In this document: piece after piece, positions 50,751 to 59,111 of the stretch
Position numbering within the stretch: the first letter of the stretch is position 1
How the letters are laid out: each line of letters starts with the position of its first letter
Assembly: GCF_013141725.1 (NCBI RefSeq)
Contig: NZ_WHNZ01000086.1
Location: forward strand, 186,001-250,000
From: Paenibacillus planticolens
GTDB taxonomy: Bacteria > Bacillota > Bacilli > Paenibacillales > NBRC-103111
Direction of reading: 5' to 3'
Length of the DNA: 64,000 bases
Program-made: the position numbers and the translations under genes
Notes under the pieces: model-generated
Told to the model about the DNA's origin: nothing
Database searches by the model: none
Seen by the model: only the letters and a program-made list of their open reading frames with translations

Positions 50751-51449
50751 TTATTTCTCCTTCTCGCGATATTCTTTAGGTGTTTGGCTTGTACTTTTAC
50801 GGAAAATGGTGCAAAAGTAATGCTGGCTGTTAAAGCCGCTTTTCTCCGATACTGTAGAGATACTCCAATCGGGATGGGAAACGAGATATTTTTTGGAAAT
50901 CTGAATGCGGTATTGCATCAAGTATTCGGAAAATGACACCCCCACCTCGTCATGAAAGCGGCGGCTTAAATAAGTTGGGTTAATATGCACCTCTGCGGCA
51001 AGGTCGGCGAGCGCGAGCTTTTCGGCAAATTTCTCATGGATGATAGTCAGCGCGTCATGAATCACATGAGAGTACTTGGACTGAGGCATCTTGTTGCGGT
51101 ATTTACTCAAAATATCAACCAGTTCGCTTTGAATGACCGGCTTCGTCATGTAGTCTACCACGCCCAGACGGATGGACTGTTTGGCATAATGGAAGTTTTG
51201 GTAGGCGGTGACGATAATAAGCTCAATATCTTGATTATGCTGACGCAGCTCTTCGCCAAGCTCCAGTCCTGATTTGCCCGGTAAATTAATATCAAGAAAG
51301 GCAAGATGAATCTTTACCTTTTGGCTAATGGCCGTAGCTTGGCAGCTATCGGATGCTTTGTACAAGTTCCAAAAAGGAAAAAGCGGGTGAATCAAATATT
51401 CAAGCTGTTCCAGCTCAAGGGGCTCATCATCCACGAGCAATACATTCAT
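50751..51449 (-). CDS. AraC-type response regulator (YesN-like)
   Basis: 232-residue regulator. Receiver (1-120) with VDDEP and phosphorylation site Asp53 (FLDINLPGKSG) and Lys in MTKPV. An AraC/XylS HTH pair follows (about 130-230): LALADLAAEVHINPTYLSRR, FSEYLMQYRI, and SISTVSEKSGFNSQHYFCTI ending in TPKEYR. GAGGTG lies 5 nt before the ATG. It is 13 bp behind its kinase. A likely activator of the nearby amidohydrolase and binding-protein promoters, which carry GTAAAGATT direct repeats of the spacing expected for AraC-type proteins. This link is inferred. Confidence 0.94.
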   Translation of the reverse strand: MNVLLVDDEPLELEQLEYLIHPLFPFWNLYKASDSCQATAISQKVKIHLAFLDINLPGKSGLELGEELRQHNQDIELIIVTAYQNFHYAKQSIRLGVVDYMTKPVIQSELVDILSKYRNKMPQSKYSHVIHDALTIIHEKFAEKLALADLAAEVHINPTYLSRRFHDEVGVSFSEYLMQYRIQISKKYLVSHPDWSISTVSEKSGFNSQHYFCTIFRKSTSQTPKEYREKEK

Positions 51450-51462
51450 TAGGGCACCTCTT

Positions 51463-52215
51463 TTAGTTAGGTTCTACGATGAAAGGCCATTTGACTTGCA
51501 CCTTCGTACCTGTCTCAGGGATTGATTGAATCTGTAAGCTAGCCTGATCGGCGAAATAAAGATGCAGACGGCGTCTAATGTTGTCCAAGCCATGCCCGCT
51601 CTTCACCTCCATCGCTTCTTCCGCTTGCTCCATCGTGCCATTATCGAAGACCAGAAGGTTTGCCGTCTCATGTTCGAGGAAGAAACGGATATCCAGGTTC
51701 ACGGCGCCGATTTTCCGTTCCAACCCGTGCTTAAACGCATTCTCAACAATGGTTTGCAAAACAAAAGGCGGGATATAGGCTTCCTGGACTTCTTCCTCGC
51801 ACGTTAGTGTGACCGTAAGGCGAGTGCCGAAACGAAGCTTTTGAATCTCGATGTAGTACTCTGTATAACGAATTTCCTCCCGAAGAGGAATCACAGGTTC
51901 TGTGGTTTTGTACTTAAACTTAAGGAATTGGGAGAAGACCTCAAGGGCTCTGACCAATTCCTCCGTACGCTCCAATCGCGCTAAGGTTAGAATGACGTTC
52001 AGTGAATTGAATAAAAAGTGGGGCTGGATTTGCTGGTTTAATTGGTTGTAAAGCGATTGCTGGAGCTCTTTCTCCAGCTCGATCTTCTTCGTTTTGTTTT
52101 CCAGGAGATCAATGCGCTTCTCAAAAACAAATAAAAATAATAAAGTAATAGCTCCAATAATTGGAGCTAGAATAAAAAATAAAATGAGTAAGGTAAAACC
52201 CTCAAAGCTAAGCAT
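51463..52215 (-). CDS. Sensor histidine kinase (YesM/LytS-like, short)
   Basis: 250-residue kinase. A single N-terminal membrane segment (about 8-31) leads into a coiled-coil-like stretch (35-62), the His_kinase motif QQIQPHFLFNSLNV (His66) and an HATPase domain with NAFKHG, VFDNGT (degenerate G1) and GHGLDNIRRRL. There is no extracytoplasmic sensor domain, so signal input may come through the membrane helix or a partner such as the symporter encoded two genes downstream. AAGGGA precedes the start. Confidence 0.93.
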   Translation of the reverse strand: MLSFEGFTLLILFFILAPIIGAITLLFLFVFEKRIDLLENKTKKIELEKELQQSLYNQLNQQIQPHFLFNSLNVILTLARLERTEELVRALEVFSQFLKFKYKTTEPVIPLREEIRYTEYYIEIQKLRFGTRLTVTLTCEEEVQEAYIPPFVLQTIVENAFKHGLERKIGAVNLDIRFFLEHETANLLVFDNGTMEQAEEAMEVKSGHGLDNIRRRLHLYFADQASLQIQSIPETGTKVQVKWPFIVEPN

Positions 52216-52249
52216 GAGATCCCTTCTGCATACGGTTTTAATAGTTGGT

Positions 52250-52257
52250 ATCTTTAC
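52250..52257 (-). promoter_or_regulatory. Single GTAAAGAT box upstream of the kinase gene
   Basis: On the reverse strand, GTAAAGAT lies 35 bp upstream of the kinase ATG. It matches the half-site found in direct repeats at 56247-56276 and 61251-61437, but no second copy is spaced 21 bp away, so it is weak evidence of autoregulation. Confidence 0.3.
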
Positions 52258-52303
52258 TATTTTAAATTATTCGTCTTGATAATGCGAATGAAATCAAGGG
52301 ATT

Positions 52304-53302
52304 TCAAGAATTTACCAGGTGGCAAGCCACTTGATGTCCTTCACCGGTAAAACGCAGCTCAGGCTCTTTGGATTTACACGCTTCGACGACAAACGGGCAG
52401 CGCGTATTAAAGCGGCATCCCTGAGGCGGATTAATCGGAGAGGGAACATCGCCGGTCAACAGGATGCGTTCTTTCTTTTCCTTGGCATTGGGTACAGGAA
52501 TAGCGGAAAGGAGCGCTTTGGTATAAGGGTGCTGCGGGTTATCGAAAAGCGATTTTTTGTCCGCGATTTCTACGATTTTACCTAGGTACATGACCATCAC
52601 CCGATCGGAGATGTGCCGTACCACGCCTAGATCATGGGAGATAAATAAATAAGTGAGCTGATATTGGTGCTGCAGTTTCTTCAGCAGATTCAGCACCTGC
52701 GCTTGGATGGACACATCCAGTGCGGAAACGGCTTCATCGCAGACGATAAGCTTCGGCTCCACAGCTAATGCGCGTGCGATGCCGATACGTTGGCGCTGAC
52801 CGCCGCTGAATTCATGCGGGTACCGGTCGATATGATCGGACCGTAACCCGACATTGTCAAGCAGTTCTTTGATGCGTTCTGTCCGCTTTTCCTTCGGAAT
52901 GACATCTTGAATGGTCAATGCTTCGCCGAGAATTTGGCGAACGGTTTGCCTCGGATTCAGCGATGCAAAAGGATCCTGGAAAATGACCTGCATGTCCTTG
53001 CGCAGCTTTCTGAGCTCACTCTTATTCAGGCCAAGGACATCCTTATCCTGAAAGCGGATATCTCCTCCGGTCGGTTCATCCAGACGCAATAGGGCTCGCC
53101 CTGTGGTTGATTTGCCACAGCCTGATTCACCTACAATGCTAAGCGTTTCTCCCTCATAGATGCTAAAGCTGATGTCGTCTACGGCTTTTACATGGTTCAC
53201 GGTTCGCCCTAAGATGCCGCCTTTAATCGGAAAGTATTGTTTCAAATGGTTGATTTCAACTAAAACGTTCTTATCCTTGCCACGCTCCACAGGTATTGTC
53301 AT
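52304..53302 (-). CDS. DppF-like ABC transporter ATPase
   Basis: 332-residue ATPase: Walker A GESGCGKS, Q-loop FQDPFASLNP, signature FSGGQRQRIGIARAL, Walker B LIVCDEAVSALD, switch ISHD. The C-terminal extension has GCRFNTRCPFVVEAC and a final AC. It is the last gene of the four-gene operon running from 56176 and overlaps the DppD-like gene by 4 bp. Together they energise the importer assumed to use the binding protein encoded at 61529. Confidence 0.95.
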   Translation of the reverse strand: MTIPVERGKDKNVLVEINHLKQYFPIKGGILGRTVNHVKAVDDISFSIYEGETLSIVGESGCGKSTTGRALLRLDEPTGGDIRFQDKDVLGLNKSELRKLRKDMQVIFQDPFASLNPRQTVRQILGEALTIQDVIPKEKRTERIKELLDNVGLRSDHIDRYPHEFSGGQRQRIGIARALAVEPKLIVCDEAVSALDVSIQAQVLNLLKKLQHQYQLTYLFISHDLGVVRHISDRVMVMYLGKIVEIADKKSLFDNPQHPYTKALLSAIPVPNAKEKKERILLTGDVPSPINPPQGCRFNTRCPFVVEACKSKEPELRFTGEGHQVACHLVNS

Positions 53303-54330
53303 TGGATTGAACCCCCCGTTTTCATATGCGCATCAAGTTCTGCGTTCCACTCCGGTGTATATATCCAGCAGCGAACCTGACTGCCGTTTCCGACGTCGGT
53401 CAGCTCCGGTACAGTTGTCTGGCAAAGTTCTCTCGCATGAGGACAACGGGGGGCAAAACGGCATCCCGCAGGCATGTTATATGGACTTGGGACACTTCCT
53501 TTGATCGCTTGCAGTTCTTCTTGGTCTTGGTCTGTGCGAGGAAGAGAGTTAAGCAATCCTATCGTGTAGGGATGTTTCGGATTGGCAAATAGCTCGCCGG
53601 CATCGGTATATTCCACGATCTTGCCGGCATACATCACGGCTACGCGATCGCACGTTTCAGAAACGACCCCGAGATCGTGGGTGATCATAATGATGCTCAT
53701 GCCCATTTGCTTCTGGAGCAGCTTCATCAAATCCAGAATTTGCGCTTGAATCGTTACATCAAGAGCGGTTGTCGGCTCGTCGGCAATCAGAATCTCCGGG
53801 TTGCAAGCCATCGCCATGGCAATCATCACCCGCTGCCGCATGCCTCCGCTAAGTTCGTAAGGCTCTTGTTTGGCGCGTTTCTCCGGGGAGGGGATACCGA
53901 CCAGACGCAGCATATCGACTGCTTTCTCCCAGGCTTCCTTTCTCCCGAGCTTCTGGTGATGGCGAAACACTTCCGCGATTTGTTCCCCAACCGAGTAGAC
54001 GGGATTTAAAGAAGTCATCGGTTCTTGGAAAATCATCGAGATTTCGTTACCCCGGATGGCACCCATTTCTTTATCCGTTTTCTTCAATAAGTCTTGTCCT
54101 TTGAACAGGATTTCCCCGTTAAGGATTCGCCCGGGAGGACTTGCGATCAGCCTGAGGATGGAAAGCGAAGTAATGCTTTTGCCGCAGCCCGACTCGCCTA
54201 CAAGTCCGAGCGTTTCCCCTTTATGGAGCGTAAAATCTATGCCGTCAACGGCTCTGCTTACGCCTTCGTCGGTGAAGAAGTGTGTTTGAAGATTGCTTAC
54301 TTCCAAAACCTTTTCTTGTTGTTTAAGCAT
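53299..54330 (-). CDS. DppD-like ABC transporter ATPase
   Basis: 343-residue ATPase: Walker A GESGCGKS, Q-loop FQEPMTSLNP, signature LSGGMRQRVMIAMA, Walker B ILIADEPTTALD, switch ITHD. The C-terminal extension carries GCRFAPRCPHARELC and RC, the DppD-type cysteine cluster. AAAAGGAGG lies upstream of the ATG. Confidence 0.95.
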   Translation of the reverse strand: MLKQQEKVLEVSNLQTHFFTDEGVSRAVDGIDFTLHKGETLGLVGESGCGKSITSLSILRLIASPPGRILNGEILFKGQDLLKKTDKEMGAIRGNEISMIFQEPMTSLNPVYSVGEQIAEVFRHHQKLGRKEAWEKAVDMLRLVGIPSPEKRAKQEPYELSGGMRQRVMIAMAMACNPEILIADEPTTALDVTIQAQILDLMKLLQKQMGMSIIMITHDLGVVSETCDRVAVMYAGKIVEYTDAGELFANPKHPYTIGLLNSLPRTDQDQEELQAIKGSVPSPYNMPAGCRFAPRCPHARELCQTTVPELTDVGNGSQVRCWIYTPEWNAELDAHMKTGGSIQ

Positions 54331-54344
54331 CTCGTTCCCTCCTT

Positions 54345-55265
54345 TTAATCCAGCTCGATCCGTTTGTTGAAGTTGCGATACAGGACATCAACCGCAAGGT
54401 TAACCATGACGAAAATGATGGAGGCGACCAGTACGCCACCCTGTACCATAGGCAAGTCACGCATGCGAATGGCATCTACAATCAGCCGTCCGAGTCCGTT
54501 AATGGCAAATACGGATTCTACTAATACCGTACCGCCGAGCAGTACGCCGAACTGTAAGCCCACCACAGTAATGACAGGAATCAGTGCATTCTTGAGGGCA
54601 TGCTTATAAATAATAACGCGTAATTTCAAGCCTTTCGCTTTGGCTGTTCGAATGTAATCTTGGCGAATGACATCCAGCATCGTGGAGCGCGTCATCCTAG
54701 CGACAATGGCAGCACCTGAAGCTCCTAAAGTGATTGCCGGGAGCACAACATGTTTCCATGTTCCCCAGCCCGCGACAGGAAAGAGGTGCATCTTCACGGA
54801 GAAAAAGTAAATGAGCGAGAGCCCGAGACAGAAGCTGGGCAAGGAGACACCGAGCAGAGCGATGATCATGATGGTGATATCAGATAGCGTATATTGCTTC
54901 GTAGCGGATATGATGCCGGCGAGCATTCCGAAAACAATCGTGATGAATATGCTGGCCACAGCAAGCTCGATCGTGATTGGCAAGCGAATCATGATTTCAT
55001 TAAAAACAGGCAGATTGGAGCGAAGCGATATCCCAAAGTCTCCCCGGACCACGTCGATGACGTACTGGAAATATTGAACAAGCAAGGGCTGGTCTAGCCC
55101 CAATTGATGTCGGATGCGTTCAACCGTCTCTACGGAAGCACCTTCTCCTGCGAGCAGTACGGCCGGATCGCCCGGCACGAGCTGCATAATCAGGAATACG
55201 ACGAGAATGACGCCTAGCAGTACCGGGATCATCTGAAGCAACCGGCGAATGATGTATACGAACAT
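54345..55265 (-). CDS. DppB-like ABC transporter permease
   Basis: 306-residue permease with six helices: VPGDPAVLLAGEGAS after the first helix, the EAA-type loop DYIRTAKAKGLKLRVIIYKH and the C-terminus YRNFNKRIELD. AAGGGGG precedes the start. Partner of the DppC-like subunit encoded 11 bp upstream. Confidence 0.95.
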   Translation of the reverse strand: MFVYIIRRLLQMIPVLLGVILVVFLIMQLVPGDPAVLLAGEGASVETVERIRHQLGLDQPLLVQYFQYVIDVVRGDFGISLRSNLPVFNEIMIRLPITIELAVASIFITIVFGMLAGIISATKQYTLSDITIMIIALLGVSLPSFCLGLSLIYFFSVKMHLFPVAGWGTWKHVVLPAITLGASGAAIVARMTRSTMLDVIRQDYIRTAKAKGLKLRVIIYKHALKNALIPVITVVGLQFGVLLGGTVLVESVFAINGLGRLIVDAIRMRDLPMVQGGVLVASIIFVMVNLAVDVLYRNFNKRIELD

Positions 55266-55276
55266 GGATATCCCCC

Positions 55277-56176
55277 TTAATGTTTCATTCTTGGATCCAA
55301 TGCGTCTCTGAGCCCGTCTCCAAATACGTTAAATCCGATAACTAATGTCGAGATGGCAAGTCCCGGAAATAAAGCCAGATAAGGTACGGTGAATAAAAAG
55401 TCGCGTCCGTTGCTCAGCATGGCCCCCCACTCAGGCAAAGGCGGTTGAGCGCCGAGTCCTAAGAAGGACAAACCTGCGGCAGAGAGGATGGCCGTTGCGA
55501 GCCTTAGTGTGGCTTGCACGATAATCGGGGACAGGATGTTCGGAAAAATGTGCACGAATATAATTCGCAGATCGCTGGCTCCCAAAGAGCGAATCGCGTC
55601 GATGTATTCCAGCTTTTTAATCGATAAGGTCGAACCTCGGACGATCCGAGCGAACATGGGGACCGAAAATACGCCAATGGCAATCATTACGTTGATCAAA
55701 CTGGGACCGAGGGCGCTTACGATGGCGAGTGCGAGCAATATGCCCGGAAAAGCAAGCAAAACGTCGATCACACGCATGATGACGGTATCCACCCATTTTC
55801 CGTAATAGCCGGCAAACAACCCGAGAACGACTCCGAAGAAAGCTCCGATAAACACGGCGACAAATCCTACTGAGAGCGAGAGACGCGTCCCGATGATCAA
55901 CCGGCTTAACATGTCGCGACCCTTATCGTCCGTCCCCATCCAATGTTCGGCTGAGGGAGGCTTGAGTTTGTTCGCTAATTCAATATGATAGGGATCGTAT
56001 GGTGCCAGAAGCGGAGCAAAGATTGCGACAAGGATGTAGAAAAGAATAACGTACCCGCCCAGCATCGCTAATTTATTTCTTCGCAGTTTTAAATAAAATG
56101 TTCTCCACTTGCCTGGACGAGCGGAGACAGCCTGTCTTGGTAGCGCTTGCTTTTGTTCAGCATAATCAACATTCAT
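55277..56176 (-). CDS. DppC-like ABC transporter permease
   Basis: 299-residue permease: a charged cytoplasmic N-terminus, HWMGTDDKGRDMLSRLIIGT after the first helix, the EAA-type loop EYIDAIRSLGASDLRIIFVH, and the C-terminus GDGLRDALDPRMKH. AAAGGAGG lies 9 nt before the ATG. First gene of a four-gene transporter operon without a binding-protein gene, divergent from the amidohydrolases. Shared control from the intergenic region is likely. Confidence 0.95.
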   Translation of the reverse strand: MNVDYAEQKQALPRQAVSARPGKWRTFYLKLRRNKLAMLGGYVILFYILVAIFAPLLAPYDPYHIELANKLKPPSAEHWMGTDDKGRDMLSRLIIGTRLSLSVGFVAVFIGAFFGVVLGLFAGYYGKWVDTVIMRVIDVLLAFPGILLALAIVSALGPSLINVMIAIGVFSVPMFARIVRGSTLSIKKLEYIDAIRSLGASDLRIIFVHIFPNILSPIIVQATLRLATAILSAAGLSFLGLGAQPPLPEWGAMLSNGRDFLFTVPYLALFPGLAISTLVIGFNVFGDGLRDALDPRMKH

Positions 56177-56246
56177 CTAGCAAACCTCCTTTGTTAAGTT
56201 AAAGTTATCAGAAAAAAGGGCGAAGTAAATAAGCTTTGGGCAACTT

Positions 56247-56308
56247 GTAAAGATACCTTAAATAGAAGTAAAGATTGTGAAAATAAAACACAGAATATTC
56301 TTTATAAT
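56247..56308 (+). promoter_or_regulatory. Amidohydrolase operon promoter with GTAAAGATT direct repeats
   Basis: GTAAAGAT at 56247 and GTAAAGATT at 56268 are direct repeats 21 bp apart (two helical turns). A -10 box TATAAT (56303-56308) starts 35 bp after the start of the second repeat. No good -35 exists, as expected of an activated promoter. The same arrangement recurs twice before the binding-protein gene. Confidence 0.75.
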
Positions 56309-56364
56309 TGAGGGAGTACAAGCAAATTACACCAAATTTTTGGAAGAGGAAGGGTGAGCAATTC

Positions 56365-57591
56365 GTGAGTTCATCTTATTGGTTAACCAATGTTCGTCAG
56401 GAGAGCGGCTATTTGTATGACAATGGCGTGATCTCCGGGACAGAGACTGAAATCTGCCATCTACGTATAGAGGGCGGTATCATCCGTGAAATCGTTGCTG
56501 CTGATAGTCCGTTAGAAACGGATCTTCCGAAGCAAGACGGAAAGAACCTGCTTTTGCTGCCATCATTTATTGAGAAACATGTTCATTTGGATAAGACGTT
56601 GATCGGGGAAACGTGGCGTGCAGTCACACCCGTAGCCAATCTTGTGGAACGCTGCGAACTGGAAAAACGGATACTCCCTACACTGCCGACTTCGACCAAG
56701 GAGAGAGCCGAAAACTTGCTGGCTACGCTATTAAGTGCAGGTTCGACGGAAGTGCGGACACATGTGGATATTTATCCGGACGCAGGGCTGCATAACTTGG
56801 AAGCTGTGCAAATGGCGTTAGACCAGTATGAGGGGAAACTCTCTTACGAAATTGTAGCTTTCCCGCAGCATGGATTGCTGCGATCCAAGTCCAAGGAGTT
56901 GGTTCGAGCAGCCCTTCGCGAAGGCGCTACGCTGATCGGCGGCGTCGATCCCGCAACGGTGGACGGGGATATCGAAGCCTCTTTGCAGCAGATGATGGAG
57001 CTGGCGGTTGAAGCTAATGCGGGCGTCGATTTACATCTGCATGACCCGGATTATTTGGGCACTTTTACAATGAGACGCTTGGCAGCGCTTACGATGGAAG
57101 CGGGCTTGCAAGGAAGAGTGGCGATCAGCCACGCGTTCGGGCTGGGCGAAGTGCCTGCCGGTGAGGCGGCAGAGTTGTCAGCCATTTTAGCCGAGGCAGG
57201 CATTACGATCATTACAAGCGCACCCCACAGCAGAACGCTGCCGCCGGTTCCGCTTTTGCATGAGAAAGGGGTGGCTGTTGCTGCGGGCTGCGATAATATC
57301 TTCGATACTTGGCAGCCTTTCGGCAACGGGGACATCCTGGAACGAGCTGGTCGTTTAGCGGAACGCTTCCGCTGGATTGACGAGTATTCCTTGTCACAAT
57401 CGCTTGGTTTCATTACGGGAGGCAAGACACCGCTGGATAGAGATGGCAACCGCGTATGGCCAAAGGTTGGAGATGAAGCGAGCGTGGTCCTAGTGGATGC
57501 TACTTCCTCGGCGGAGGCTGTCGCGAGGAGAGCTGAACGCAAGGCTGTCTTCTACCGGGGAACATTGGTGGCAGGAGGACTTCAGCTATGA
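56365..57591 (+). CDS. Cytosine-deaminase-like amidohydrolase (paralogue 1)
   Basis: 408-residue metal-dependent hydrolase of the cytosine deaminase branch of the amidohydrolase superfamily. Metal and catalytic positions visible: KHVHLDK (His72, His74), AFPQHG, DLHLHD (His224), SHAF (His256) and AAGCDN (Asp310), followed by FDTWQPFGNGD, similar to the FDPWYPLG region of CodA. Where E. coli CodA has HCDE (catalytic Glu217), this protein has HLHD, so the acid/base is Asp or differs. The GTG at 56365 (GGAAGGGTGA upstream) matches the start and length of its paralogue. It overlaps the next amidohydrolase by 4 bp. Substrate unknown. Confidence 0.88.
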   Translation: MSSSYWLTNVRQESGYLYDNGVISGTETEICHLRIEGGIIREIVAADSPLETDLPKQDGKNLLLLPSFIEKHVHLDKTLIGETWRAVTPVANLVERCELEKRILPTLPTSTKERAENLLATLLSAGSTEVRTHVDIYPDAGLHNLEAVQMALDQYEGKLSYEIVAFPQHGLLRSKSKELVRAALREGATLIGGVDPATVDGDIEASLQQMMELAVEANAGVDLHLHDPDYLGTFTMRRLAALTMEAGLQGRVAISHAFGLGEVPAGEAAELSAILAEAGITIITSAPHSRTLPPVPLLHEKGVAVAAGCDNIFDTWQPFGNGDILERAGRLAERFRWIDEYSLSQSLGFITGGKTPLDRDGNRVWPKVGDEASVVLVDATSSAEAVARRAERKAVFYRGTLVAGGLQL

Positions 57592-59072
57592 TCGATTTAT
57601 TACTCGTCCATGGAGTCGTGATTACTATGGATCAAGAACGGCGCATTCTCGAGAACGGAGCTGTCGCGATCCACGAGGGAAGAATTCTGGAGGTTGCTGA
57701 CACTGAGCAATTGCTTGCGAAATATGAGGCGAAGAAAACGATAGATTGCAATCATCACTGTGTATTGCCCGGGCTGATTGACGTCCATGGTCATGGCGGT
57801 CACTCCATGTTCAAGACGATCGCTATGGACAACATCAGCTTCTGGATGCCGATCATGACGCATACGTATAAGCACTTTGTAACGGATGAGTTTTGGTATT
57901 ACGAAGGTAAGCTGAATGCGCTTGAACGCTTAAAAGCAGGGATCACGACAGGTGCCTGTGTGCTTGGCTCCATGCCTCGTTCCGATGATCCAATCTTTGC
58001 ACTAAATCATGCCAAAGCTTACTCCGAAGTCGGCATACGGGAAATTGTCTGCACGGGTCCTTGCAACCCGCCATGGCCGCATTCGTTCAGCCGCTGGGTG
58101 GATGGGAAACGGGTAACGAGAGAAGTGACTTACGAAGAGGTGCTGCAGGGTGCCGAGTCGGTAATTGAAGCGCTCCATCATGCGCATGACGATCACATTC
58201 GTGCTTTTATTACGCCTTTTGTTATCGTGACTTCCGTAAATCCTTCAGCCCCGACTCCGCCGGACCAATTGTACGGCTTAACCGATCATGATCGTTATCA
58301 AGCGAAAAAAATTCGCGAGATCGCCCGAAAATACAAGACGCGGATTCACTCGGATGCTTTCGGAGGCATGATTCATCTGGCGATTCAAGATAAAGAAAAC
58401 GCGCTGCTTGGTCCAGATGTGCACCTGCAGCATTGCCGTGGCATTTCATTTGACGAAGCCAGAATTTTGGCGGAAACAGGCACCAATGTTAGCTCTGCTC
58501 CAGGATTCGGACAAGTAAATGCGCGGACGCCAATTACCGAATTGATGGAGATGGGCGCAACTGTAGCTATTTCCACGGACGGTACCTCTCCGGCAGCCAG
58601 CTTTGACATGTTTCAAGCGATGCGCAAAACGCAGATGATCCATCAGGCGGCACTGAAAGATTACTACTATTTGCCGGCCGGGAAGCTGCTTGAGATGGTC
58701 ACGATCGATGCGGCGCGCTGTGTAGGTTGGGATGATGAACTAGGCTCGTTGGAAGCAGGCAAAAAAGCGGATGTGATTACGGTCAACATGCGCCAGCCAC
58801 ATTTGACGCCTGAATATATGTATGTGCATCGTTTGGTCCATCAAGCGGTGGCGAGCGATGTAGACAACGTTATTGTAAATGGGAAAATCGTGATGGAAGA
58901 CCGCAAAGTACTCACAGTCGACGAGCTGACGGCGCTTGATGAAGCGAATGAAGAAGCAAAGCGGACGATTGAGCGCGCTGGGCTGCAGAAGTATATGGAA
59001 CCGACCAAATATTTCTGGGGGCATGCCAGAGCTTATGTGGATGAGAAACGTTTTGATCCTGAGTTGCTGTAA
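57588..59072 (+). CDS. TRZ/ATZ-type amidohydrolase
   Basis: 494-residue amidohydrolase of the chlorohydrolase/deaminase group. The N-terminal beta part (GAVAIHEGRILEV) leads to the metal motif DVHGHGGH (His67, His69), then RIHSDAFGG, VHLQHCRGIS, ISTDGTSPAASFDMF (conserved Asp) and the C-terminal LGSLEAGKKADVITVNMRQP. The usual Glu three residues after the second-motif His (HxxE) is not found at HSDA, so chemistry may differ from SsnA/AtzA relatives. Coupled to the preceding paralogue by a 4-bp overlap. It probably acts on a different step of the same pathway. Confidence 0.88.
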   Translation: MIDLLLVHGVVITMDQERRILENGAVAIHEGRILEVADTEQLLAKYEAKKTIDCNHHCVLPGLIDVHGHGGHSMFKTIAMDNISFWMPIMTHTYKHFVTDEFWYYEGKLNALERLKAGITTGACVLGSMPRSDDPIFALNHAKAYSEVGIREIVCTGPCNPPWPHSFSRWVDGKRVTREVTYEEVLQGAESVIEALHHAHDDHIRAFITPFVIVTSVNPSAPTPPDQLYGLTDHDRYQAKKIREIARKYKTRIHSDAFGGMIHLAIQDKENALLGPDVHLQHCRGISFDEARILAETGTNVSSAPGFGQVNARTPITELMEMGATVAISTDGTSPAASFDMFQAMRKTQMIHQAALKDYYYLPAGKLLEMVTIDAARCVGWDDELGSLEAGKKADVITVNMRQPHLTPEYMYVHRLVHQAVASDVDNVIVNGKIVMEDRKVLTVDELTALDEANEEAKRTIERAGLQKYMEPTKYFWGHARAYVDEKRFDPELL

Positions 59073-59111
59073 AAGATTGCAAATTTGGCAGGGGGAAAGG
59101 GTGTAACCAAC

